This document shows positions 1-8,002 of a stretch of 64,000 bases of DNA, one piece after another. Numbering within the stretch: the first letter of the stretch is position 1; every line of letters starts with the position of its first letter. Both the position numbers and the translations under genes were made by a program. Under the pieces are notes generated by a model that was not told the DNA's origin, did no database searches, and saw only the letters and a program-made list of their open reading frames with translations. This stretch comes from Yarrowia lipolytica (taxonomy: Eukaryota > Ascomycota > Dipodascomycetes > Dipodascales): positions 1,302,001-1,366,000 of the forward strand of contig NC_090770.1 of assembly GCF_001761485.1 (NCBI RefSeq), read 5' to 3'.

Positions 1-1049
1 GCCACCAGACCATGGGAGAGTGGTTCTACGAGGCCAACATTCTGGTCGGTACGCCACCACAAAACGTGAGTGTGGTTTTCGACACCGGATCGGGCCAGCT
101 CTGGCTCCCGGGCTCCAATTCGACCGCCTGCAGAGCGGGAAACTGCACCCATCCACAAGCCGGCTACGACGTGGGCAAGTCGTCCTCCTGGCGATATACC
201 GGCGAAAACAACCACTGGGGAGGAACAGGAATCGTGGGAGCCGAGGTGGTGAGCTATGCCGGCCAGGAGCTCGACTCGTTCCAGACCTGGGTGTCTCTGG
301 ATCAAATGCGCAACAACTACGGCATCTTCGGCCACAGCCCTAACAAGGACAAGCATTCCAGCTTCGTGTTGAATCTGGCCAAGTCCAAGAAGATTCCTCG
401 GGCCGTCTACTCGCTCAATGCCGAGGAGGCGATTGACTACCGGGGGACTTTTCGTCGAGGAAAGCCCATCGTCAACAACGTGTACTACGGCGGGTTCGAT
501 TCTGCCAAGTACGAGGGGCCTCTGACCACGGTCAAGTACAAGGGCGGGTACTCGATGGACTTCACCAACATTCTGGTGGACGGCCAAAAAATGACCTTCC
601 AGGGCAAGAAGAAGAAGACCATTTTGCCGGACACGGGAGGGCTCTCTTTGCAGTTCCCCAACAGCACGGTACAGGCCATTTCCGAGCGGTATGGTGATGG
701 CCAGTACGACCGCCTTGGATGGCATGTTGCATGTGATTCGCAGCCGGTAGTCACCTACCAGTTTGGAAACACCTTCATTCCCGTGAATCTGACCTACGAG
801 GTTCGAAAGCAGGACGGTATCTGCAGACTGATTGGCGTGGATGTGGTCAGTGAGGACCAGGAGCAGTTCAGCGCGGGACCCATGTTCATTTCCCGGGCGC
901 TCATGATCTTCGACAATGACAAGAAGCAGATCACCATTGGCAAAGCCCGGTACACGGACGAGTCCAAGATTGTCGAGTTGCATGGCAGCAAGGTCCCGGG
1001 GGCTGTCAACATCAAGAAGTACAAGAAGAAGAAGTCGGACAAGAATTAA
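1..1049 (+). CDS. Aspartic protease (pepsin/yapsin family), 5' end outside window
   Basis: This is a pepsin-family (A1) endopeptidase, secreted or cell-surface in yeasts. The reading frame is open from base 3, so the signal peptide and propeptide lie before the window; the ATG at 12 is probably internal. The first catalytic motif FDTGSGQLWLP comes about 25 residues after that Met, preceded by the usual VGTPPQ strand. The second is LPDTGG around residue 207, followed by a hydrophobic stretch. Several NxS/T sites fit a secreted glycoprotein. The C-terminus is lysine-rich (KKYKKKKSDKN) with no hydrophobic GPI signal, so this copy looks secreted rather than anchored. Y. lipolytica carries a large family of such proteases and I cannot say which member this is. 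Family assignment is firm; substrate is unknown. Confidence 0.9.
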   Translation, partial: HQTMGEWFYEANILVGTPPQNVSVVFDTGSGQLWLPGSNSTACRAGNCTHPQAGYDVGKSSSWRYTGENNHWGGTGIVGAEVVSYAGQELDSFQTWVSLDQMRNNYGIFGHSPNKDKHSSFVLNLAKSKKIPRAVYSLNAEEAIDYRGTFRRGKPIVNNVYYGGFDSAKYEGPLTTVKYKGGYSMDFTNILVDGQKMTFQGKKKKTILPDTGGLSLQFPNSTVQAISERYGDGQYDRLGWHVACDSQPVVTYQFGNTFIPVNLTYEVRKQDGICRLIGVDVVSEDQEQFSAGPMFISRALMIFDNDKKQITIGKARYTDESKIVELHGSKVPGAVNIKKYKKKKSDKN

Positions 1050-1656
1050 CTGTATAGATATAATGATATGATTCACGCGAGGAACAAGTTGGACTTATTT
1101 AACTGTAGAGATGTAATTATATGATATTAACGAGGTGGATGGGTTGATGAGGTCAGGTTGGACCCTTGACGATATGACGGTTGACGAGATGACGATTAGA
1201 CAAGGTGACGATTAGACGAGTTGACGATTAGACGAGTTGACGAGGTCCGACTCAACCGTCTCCGGCGCAACATCGATCTCCTGTCTCTATGAAAGTTCTA
1301 GAGTGTTATATATGTTAGAACCGGAAAAGTTGGACTGTTCTACAAGAACTGTACATGCTGAATGGGTAGAGTATCTCGATACTACAGTAGTACTTGTAAC
1401 TGACACAAGTTGTACTGTAGTCGAAAGGACGCCGAGTCCCCGTCGACTCATTTAGCCCACTCGCATTGGCCATGTCGTAGTTTTATCACAACTCTGTGTG
1501 TTTCAGTCCACACACTGTTCACAATACAAACATCTCTTCGGAACCGACTTATCTCCTGGAATGGATCTACTCCTTACCTCCACTACAATACGTAATGCAT
1601 AAATACCATTTTCTAATATCCCTTGTGTAATTTTTGTGTGTAGACGTCCGGTCAGC
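1050..1656. other. Intergenic, with short GACGA-rich tandem repeats
   Basis: No supported gene. Between about 1166 and 1245 there is a degenerate tandem array built on GACGATTAGACGAGTT. The rest is 3' flank of two convergent genes. Confidence 0.6.
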
Positions 1657-2142
1657 TCAAACCGCCAGAGGAGCGCCCAGAGTGGTGCCCTTGGAGCCGC
1701 TCTGAAAAGCAATCTCTGTGGCATCGGGGTCTTCAGTAAGAGCCATCTTGATGGGATTCTGTGTCGAGGTGATTCGGTCGAGCTCTTCTCGGGCCATACG
1801 TCGCTTGAGCTGGGTCTTGGTCTCGGCGTCGTCCACCATCTCGTCCTCGTCCTCGTCAGCGTTGGTCATCACGTCCACGGACTCGGCAATCTTGCCAATG
1901 ATGTTGGCTCGCTTTCGGCTGCCCACCGCCTGGATGGCGTCGACGTCAATCTCGCCCAGTCGGCTGACAATGTAGTCGGCGTTTCTCGAGTTCTTCTTGG
2001 CCTGCTTCTTGGTCACCATCTTAGACTTGAGCTCGACACCCTTGCCGTCTCGTCGCACGTACGAGTTGCCCTTGTTCTTGTTGTGCTGCCGGGGCTTCTT
2101 GCCCAGCACCTTGGGCTTGTGGATATTGTTGTTGTTAGGCAT
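1657..2142 (-). CDS. ALB1: Alb1-like pre-60S ribosome assembly factor
   Basis: The 161-residue protein is very basic at its N-terminus (KPKVLGKKPRQHNKNK) and resembles Alb1, a small shuttling factor that partners Arx1 on pre-60S particles between nucleolus and cytoplasm. The Lys/Arg/Asn-rich start, the conserved block after residue 40 (SKMVTKKQAKKNSRN), an acidic stretch near residue 95 and length close to yeast Alb1 (about 175) all fit. It is divergent from TRZ1, with about 320 bp between the start codons, and ends convergent to the aspartic protease. The start is the first Met, 17 bp downstream of a stop on the same strand. Assignment rests on composition and short conserved blocks, so it is good but not certain. 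Confidence 0.75.
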   Translation of the reverse strand: MPNNNNIHKPKVLGKKPRQHNKNKGNSYVRRDGKGVELKSKMVTKKQAKKNSRNADYIVSRLGEIDVDAIQAVGSRKRANIIGKIAESVDVMTNADEDEDEMVDDAETKTQLKRRMAREELDRITSTQNPIKMALTEDPDATEIAFQSGSKGTTLGAPLAV

Positions 2143-2461
2143 TTGTGTCGGGTTGAGTAGCTAGCAGAAAATAATTTTCCTGCTCATGTACAAAAATATT
2201 TATCATGCAGAAAGTTTCATGTAGGTGAAAAGGGGCGTGTTGGGTTCGATCCGCGGTTGTGCGATTTTTTAAAACTCGCCATTCTCGCCATAAAAGCACC
2301 CGTGACGTCTCTCAGCTGGCCCAATAAACCCCCATATCGTCCGAAATATTTTTCCGTCGCAATTCCACACTTCTTCTTTGCCCCAGCGCCACCGCTAAGA
2401 TTTTTCAGAACCCTATCGAGAGATCACGAACTCACCACTTTTCAAAAACATACGGCTGGTT
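2143..2461. promoter_or_regulatory. Divergent promoter region ALB1 / TRZ1
   Basis: The spacer between the two divergent starts holds AACCCTAT at 2409-2416 on the TRZ1 side, one base from the AACCCTAA box seen at other genes here. GGGTTCGATCC at 2243-2253, followed by a T-run, looks like a lone Pol III B box. Its role is inferred only. Confidence 0.4.
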
Positions 2462-5038
2462 GTGGTTTCTTCCAAGTCCGTCAAAATTTGGAAGCTCAAC
2501 GTCAAACCTGCTAGCACGGCCGCAAGACCGTTTGCTTTTCTATACAGAACATCCACCCGCCTAACGCGCGCGAAGCTGGAACGTCGCAACATGAAGGCTC
2601 AAAGACAGGCTGAACAAAAGCAGAAGAAGAAGGCCGAGAAGAAGGCCAAGGGCGTGCTACCCGACCTGTCGTCGACCCAGTCTCTGTACAACTTCATGAG
2701 CTACTCGTCCGATACGGCGGGGCCGGGAGTCACGCTACAGACAATGAAGGGAGAGAAGTTTCTGTTTGGACATGTCACAGAAGGAACCCAGAGAGCGATT
2801 CTGGAACAGAAGCCACGAGTCAACAAAATGTCCGGCATCTACCTCACAGGGCCCGTCACCTGGTCCACCTTGTCCGGTCTTGCCGGCTTCCTGCTGACTC
2901 TGGTGGGCATGGGAAAGACTGATCTGGACCTGAGATCGTGTGGTCACAACGTCAACTGGTTCTGCGCCACCTGGAGACACTTTGTGTTTCACAAGACCAT
3001 GGCGATCCGAACCGACAGAATGACCAAGGGCCACGTGACCGACGAGATCAACATTGGCGGCGTTCTCATCACCCCCACCGAGTCACGGCTGCAACAGGAG
3101 GAGCAGCACCAGAACGGAGAGAAGCTCGCTCCCCGAAACCTCCAACCGCTGCGAAGGGACACGCCCTGGACTAACGTCAACCGGGTACTCAAGACCATGT
3201 TCAGCTCGCGAGGCGGAGACTACGGATACAACCGCAAGGAGTTGCAGAAGCAGTCGGATACGGCGCTCCCCGCGGTCGATTTGGACGAGAGATCCACCTG
3301 TTACATTGCTCAGTTGCACCAAAAGAAGGGCAAGTTCAACGTCGAGGCTGCAAATGCTCTTAACGTTCCCAGATCCGACTTCAAGCAGTTAATCGCAGGC
3401 AACAACGTGACTTTGGAGGACGGATCGGTGATCAAGCCCGAGCAGTGTATTGGTGAACCCTCCAACTACGGCCGAATTCTGTTTCTCGACATTCCCGATG
3501 CTCGCTACGTTGATGGTGTCATCAACTGCCCTGAGTGGACCCGTAAATACAATACTCGAGACGCCCAGCCGGTGTATGGAGCCGGTCAGAAGCGCGATTC
3601 GGGCGAGATGAACGAGGAAGTCAAGACTCCCGATGTCTCAAATGTGCTCGAGCCCTTCGTTTCCACAGTCTACCACTTTTTCGGTCCCGAAATGGAGTCC
3701 TATTTCGCCAGCGACCCCGAAAAGTACTTTGAGTGGATGGAGTCGTTAGGCAGCAACGTGATGCACATCATTTCTGCTCCCTGGCTCGACCCCCACGCAC
3801 TGACCTTCCGGGGTTCCGCCAGTTTGTGCTACAAACTTCGAAACATTGTGGGAGATCAGTTCCCCTTGCATGGTAAGGACTACCGAACTCTGAGCGACCC
3901 CAAGGCAGATTTCTTGGCAGATGAGACCATCCAGAATCGATTCAACATGCGCCTCTTGACCCAGGGTGACGCTGTGTCTATTGAAAACACCACAAACACT
4001 TCTCGGGTCGTCAACAGTGGTCTACGTGAGTATGAAGGGTTGGGATACACTCCGGAGGAGACTTCAGTCGACAGACCGCTTCGAAACGATGATGGTACTC
4101 TCAAGTGCAAGGCAGAGCTGCTGACACTGGGAACTGGATCGGCGTGTCCTTCTAAGTACCGAAACGTGGCTGGACTGATCATGCGAGTTCCCCGAGCTGA
4201 CGGCTCTTTCACTGGAGTTGTTATGGACTGTGGAGAGGGCACCTACGGCACTCTGACCCGGATGTACTCGCCCGAAGCTTGTCTCCAGATTATGCGGGAG
4301 ATCAAGATGATCTACATTTCTCATCTTCACGCCGACCATCATCTAGGCACTCCCACCTTCATCGAACAGTGGCTCAAGGCCAACCCAGACGAGACTCTGT
4401 CTGTGGTTGGTCCCCAGTCTTACAAGCGGTTCCTTGAGGAGTGTGCTAATTTCACCCCGGAAATGCAAGCTCGAATCAGGTACTATGGTTGCTGGGCATT
4501 CTTGGAAAAGCACAGAAAGATGTCTGCCTTGCCCGAGGTTCCTGGTCTGACCTCGATTAAGACGTGCTGGGCTCACCACTGCGAGCAGTCTTTCTGTGTC
4601 GAGTTCGGCTTTCAGCTCGATGACAGCGAGACATTCAACGTTGCATACTCTGGTGACACGAGACCCATCGAGGCCTTTTCGGAGATGGCCCGAGACTGCG
4701 ACCTGGTCATTCACGAGGCTACTTTGAACAACGATCTTCCCGAGGAGGCTATCCTTAAGAAACATTGTACCTTTTCGGAGGCTCTGGGGGTGTGCAAAGA
4801 CATGGAAGCCAAGCATGTCGTTCTCACACACTTTTCACAGCGGTATCCCAAGTTGCCTGAGCTTTCGGCGTTGACTCTGGAGACGAAGGATCTACAAAAG
4901 GTGCCAGTGGCCATTGCGTTCGATATGATGCGGATAAGACTGGGCGAGATTGCCGAACAGGCCGACCATTTTGACGCCATTGCCAAGGCTCTGGAGGATG
5001 GAGAGCGGGGCGAGGCCGACGATGTTCCTGCATGGTAA
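2462..5038 (+). CDS. TRZ1: tRNase Z, long form (tRNA 3'-end endonuclease)
   Basis: This zinc-dependent endoribonuclease removes the 3' trailer of pre-tRNA in nucleus and mitochondria. At 858 residues it is the long (ELAC2) form, like yeast Trz1 (about 838). The degenerate N-terminal metallo-beta-lactamase half begins near residue 95 (FLFGHVTEGTQR) and includes IYLTGPVTWSTLSGLAG. The active C-terminal half has LGTGSACPSKYRN near 560, the metal motif SHLHADHHLG (His621, His623, Asp625, His626), AYSGDTRP, and the final VVLTHFSQRY. Two starts compete: ATG 2462 adds 43 residues rich in Arg/Lys/Ser/Thr and almost free of acidic residues, like a mitochondrial presequence; ATG 2591 gives a lysine-rich start. 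Both may be used, as family members are dual-localised. The longer frame is given. Confidence 0.96.
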   Translation: MVSSKSVKIWKLNVKPASTAARPFAFLYRTSTRLTRAKLERRNMKAQRQAEQKQKKKAEKKAKGVLPDLSSTQSLYNFMSYSSDTAGPGVTLQTMKGEKFLFGHVTEGTQRAILEQKPRVNKMSGIYLTGPVTWSTLSGLAGFLLTLVGMGKTDLDLRSCGHNVNWFCATWRHFVFHKTMAIRTDRMTKGHVTDEINIGGVLITPTESRLQQEEQHQNGEKLAPRNLQPLRRDTPWTNVNRVLKTMFSSRGGDYGYNRKELQKQSDTALPAVDLDERSTCYIAQLHQKKGKFNVEAANALNVPRSDFKQLIAGNNVTLEDGSVIKPEQCIGEPSNYGRILFLDIPDARYVDGVINCPEWTRKYNTRDAQPVYGAGQKRDSGEMNEEVKTPDVSNVLEPFVSTVYHFFGPEMESYFASDPEKYFEWMESLGSNVMHIISAPWLDPHALTFRGSASLCYKLRNIVGDQFPLHGKDYRTLSDPKADFLADETIQNRFNMRLLTQGDAVSIENTTNTSRVVNSGLREYEGLGYTPEETSVDRPLRNDDGTLKCKAELLTLGTGSACPSKYRNVAGLIMRVPRADGSFTGVVMDCGEGTYGTLTRMYSPEACLQIMREIKMIYISHLHADHHLGTPTFIEQWLKANPDETLSVVGPQSYKRFLEECANFTPEMQARIRYYGCWAFLEKHRKMSALPEVPGLTSIKTCWAHHCEQSFCVEFGFQLDDSETFNVAYSGDTRPIEAFSEMARDCDLVIHEATLNNDLPEEAILKKHCTFSEALGVCKDMEAKHVVLTHFSQRYPKLPELSALTLETKDLQKVPVAIAFDMMRIRLGEIAEQADHFDAIAKALEDGERGEADDVPAW

Positions 5039-5250
5039 AAGTGGAGGAAAAATGAACATAGAGAGAATTAGACGGTCATATCGAGTGAAAAGATATTTTT
5101 ACATACAGGCGAAACGGAAACAGCCACTTTGTTATTTCAAGTGGATGCTGAATGTGTTGAGGATTAAGTGGTAATCTTGGGATTGCATAGCATCAGTTCT
5201 GTGTCTCGCGTTCTTTTGCGACAGTCGAGTTCAAGACGACACGAGAAAAA

Positions 5251-5286
<36 letters not shown>

Positions 5287-5426
5287 CATTTCTACCACAA
5301 GCTTAGTCAAATGGTTTCTCCGACTGAGAGTTCCTGTAGAATACCACAGCGTCTCCGTTTCGGAACTCGTCTTTCTCGTTGCGAGAATAGTGCCATGACA
5401 CTGTTTAAGAGTCCCGCCAGGAGTCT
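5039..5426. other. Convergent intergenic region with a 34-base poly(A) run
   Basis: No gene is seen. An uninterrupted A tract runs from 5252 to 5285. It could be a microsatellite, or the tail of a retroposed sequence whose body is not recognisable. Confidence 0.6.
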
Positions 5427-7526
5427 TTACCTGTTGGGTTTATCCGTAGTTTTGCCAAAGTAAGACTGGTAGAGGGTGCTACGGTTGCCCCAGACTAAGT
5501 CTGCTTCAGGACGTTCTTCAGGACGTTCTTCAGGACTGTTGTCTTTGGGCCCGTCGGGTCGGAGACGATCTATGAGGTCGTCAGAGTCCCAAGGGAATGC
5601 ATGGGACCTGAGTCGCTTGGCAGGCCGGCTTGCCTCCACACTTCCGTATCTGGATGGAATCTGAGAAGCTTCATGCGATCTAGCGACAGCTGAGTTGATT
5701 ATTGTCTTGGGCTCAGCACTGGGGGGTTGGTTTGTTGTAGGCATTCTAGTGCTGGAAGCTGCAGTAGCAGCACTTGTAATAGTGTGGGATGTTTGTTGGG
5801 GAGCAGATTGTGATGGGGGTTGCGATGGGAGTCGACATGCCGGGTGCGATGGAGATTGCGATGGAGGTTGCGATGGGGGTCGAGATGCAGGTCGAGATGG
5901 GGGTTGAGATGCAGGTCGAGATGGGGGTAGACATGTCGGTTGCGATGGAGAGTGCGTTGGCGGTTGCGAAATGCCAGTGTGACTACTACATGTAGGTGGA
6001 ATTGTAGTGGTCAAGTCGGAAATACCAGATGTCCCAGTCGAGGTGGTACACTGAATCGGCGTTGTTCGACCAGCAATGGTAGTAGTCGCGGGTATCGTGT
6101 CAACAGCATGGTTCATAGTATCTGGACGAGCAGCGCAGACCTTGTCCAGAAACTCTTCGGCATCTCGAATGGCAAGATGCATCTGTCTGCGTTCTTTTTT
6201 CAACTTCTTCTTTTCGGTCTGGTCTGTTGTTTTGCTCATGATTGTACCCAAGTGCAGTCGACGGTTTATGAGGTTGTCAATGGAAGCACGGAGCACGTCG
6301 GCACCCGGAGGGACTGCGGCAGAGGGTCGCACATGGGCTGCGGGAGCTGTGGGCGGAATTCTGCTTCTGCGTATGGCTTCTCGCAGAGCAATGGTTCGCT
6401 CGACGAGAGCTTCATTCATTGTACGAGTGTTGCCGCCTTCTAGGGCAGGGGGAATGGATGGCGGCGTTCCCTGGGACAAGGTGGGGGAAGATGGGTCGAG
6501 AGGAGGAGCAGGTGATGCAGAGGGTATGGAAGCAGGTGTACTGCTTCGAGACAAGGACGCTGCTCCACTGCTAGGGGGAGGTATGGCGGAGCTATAAGAT
6601 GCAGCTGGGCCTGTACTTGAGCTTGCAGTTTGAGCTCCGATTGGTATTGGTGGTAAAGATGTACCCGAGGGCGGTTGTGTAGCAGCAACAGGAGCAGAAG
6701 GAGTCGCAGGTTGTTCTCCCGAAGCACTCCGGTCCGAGTCTGAGACAGCTACAGCCAAAGTGGCGCCGGTGATGGATGTCTGCGGTGCTGAGGGTTTATC
6801 AGTTGGTGGAGATTTATCGCATGTCTCCGTGGGAGCGTTCATGGGCGCCACAGGGGCCTCCTCTTGGGTCTCCATGTGTTCAGGCACAAACATGGTCTCG
6901 AAACTATCTAGAGAGTCGTACTCGCCCACCCACTCAAACTCTTCGATGTTGTCCACGTTCAGCAGGGCGTTGCATCCGTCCAGTAAGGACACATTGAGTC
7001 GTCGAAACTTGTCGAGGTTGCGTTGCACGAAAATAGCCAGGCCACGCTTGTCGCGTTTGATCCTCAGAGTACTGATTCGGTCCAGGGTTTCGGAGAACAG
7101 CGTCCTCACCTCGCGTCGTCGGCGCAGTTTGAAGGTCTTTTCGATGGTCGTAGCAATGTCGATTGGCTCGGAGATGCCCTTCAGCATGTCGCCTAGCTGG
7201 GGGTCTGTCCTGGTCAAGATGTACTCTTTGATCTTGCGCGATACAAGTATCAACTTGGAAGCTGAGGAAGCCGGTTGCAAAGACTGTTTTTGTTGTTTCT
7301 GGCCACCACTGTTGCTGGCTCCCATGAAGCTAGCCAGCCGAATCAGCGTCTCGTCGGTATCGTTGTCGCTGATGGGACACAAGACATGTCGGGCTGCCAG
7401 GGTGGACACCAGAGACACCGAGCACCGCTTCAGCCACAGCGCCTCATTTCCCAGAGTCGACAGATATGCGTTGAGATCATCGTTGAACTCCAGGTATTCC
7501 GCATAAGTGGATTTGAAGCCCAGCAT
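5427..7526 (-). CDS. Unrecognised Pro/Ser-rich protein, 699 aa
   Basis: I do not recognise this protein. Residues 1-230 look folded: helical, with a basic segment (KLRRRREVRTLF) and an acidic end (NIEEFEWVGEYDSLDSFETMF). Residues 230-370 are low-complexity Ala/Pro/Ser/Thr. A short charged, helical block follows at about 390-470 (KTTDQTEKKKLKKERRQ). Then comes a Pro/Ser/Gln/Arg tandem tract near 530-580 made of PPSQ/PPSRPAS units; the matching DNA at about 5795-5960 is repetitive. The C-terminal 80 residues are charged and contain a possible nuclear signal (RPAKRLRSHAFPW). No signal peptide or membrane segment is seen. The uninterrupted frame of 2.1 kb supports a real gene; a regulatory or scaffold nuclear protein is one guess. 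It starts 477 bp from the divergent CBP80 gene. Confidence 0.75.
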   Translation of the reverse strand: MLGFKSTYAEYLEFNDDLNAYLSTLGNEALWLKRCSVSLVSTLAARHVLCPISDNDTDETLIRLASFMGASNSGGQKQQKQSLQPASSASKLILVSRKIKEYILTRTDPQLGDMLKGISEPIDIATTIEKTFKLRRRREVRTLFSETLDRISTLRIKRDKRGLAIFVQRNLDKFRRLNVSLLDGCNALLNVDNIEEFEWVGEYDSLDSFETMFVPEHMETQEEAPVAPMNAPTETCDKSPPTDKPSAPQTSITGATLAVAVSDSDRSASGEQPATPSAPVAATQPPSGTSLPPIPIGAQTASSSTGPAASYSSAIPPPSSGAASLSRSSTPASIPSASPAPPLDPSSPTLSQGTPPSIPPALEGGNTRTMNEALVERTIALREAIRRSRIPPTAPAAHVRPSAAVPPGADVLRASIDNLINRRLHLGTIMSKTTDQTEKKKLKKERRQMHLAIRDAEEFLDKVCAARPDTMNHAVDTIPATTTIAGRTTPIQCTTSTGTSGISDLTTTIPPTCSSHTGISQPPTHSPSQPTCLPPSRPASQPPSRPASRPPSQPPSQSPSHPACRLPSQPPSQSAPQQTSHTITSAATAASSTRMPTTNQPPSAEPKTIINSAVARSHEASQIPSRYGSVEASRPAKRLRSHAFPWDSDDLIDRLRPDGPKDNSPEERPEERPEADLVWGNRSTLYQSYFGKTTDKPNR

Positions 7527-8002
7527 GGGATAGTGTGTTGTAGCAGTTCAAGATCGATCTCGTGTTTAGGTAGAAAACATGTATCACGTAAACAGACTAT
7601 CAATTATATAAATGGTGTGAATATTTGGGGGGGGGGGGGGGGGGGGGGTAGTGAGTGGGTAAAGCCCTTCCATTCAACAAGTGTATATCCAAGTAACACT
7701 TTTTTGTGTACATACTGGTCATGGTGCATCATCTGTAGTTTTTCATTTTGTATTTTTTTTTAGTTTTTTTTTCAATTTTTTTTTCAATTTTTTTTTTCAC
7801 AATTTTTTTCTTCATATTTTCTTCATAATTTTAATCATAATTTTAATTTGCCACTAAAACAACATCCGGAATCGAACACACAACTCTTTCTTCCCTGAAG
7901 CTATATGGAAAATCTCCAACCCTAACCCGCGCTCTAATTATTTGTCTACATAGTAGTAGTGGAAGTACAGTCCTGTACCAATCTACCAACCACACAACCA
8001 TC
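7527..8002. other. Divergent promoter region with G22 and T-rich tracts
   Basis: This spacer carries an uninterrupted run of 22 G at 7627-7648, T-rich blocks at about 7738-7830 (T8-9 separated by CAA or AG), and a telomere-like AACCCTAACCC at 7918-7928. On the minus strand TGTTCGATTCC near 7869-7879 resembles a Pol III B box, but no full tRNA folds. Confidence 0.6.
7918..7928 (+). promoter_or_regulatory. AACCCTAACCC telomere-like box upstream of CBP80
   Basis: The motif lies 78 bp before the ATG at 8003. The same core recurs at comparable distance before five other genes in the window. Tbf1- or Tay1-type Myb proteins are the natural candidates to bind TTAGGG-like DNA; that is inference. Confidence 0.5.

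Noticed and set aside
1636-2160. 174-codon plus-strand frame opposite ALB1
   Set aside because: Antisense shadow; Val/Leu/His-rich text follows from the codons of the real gene.
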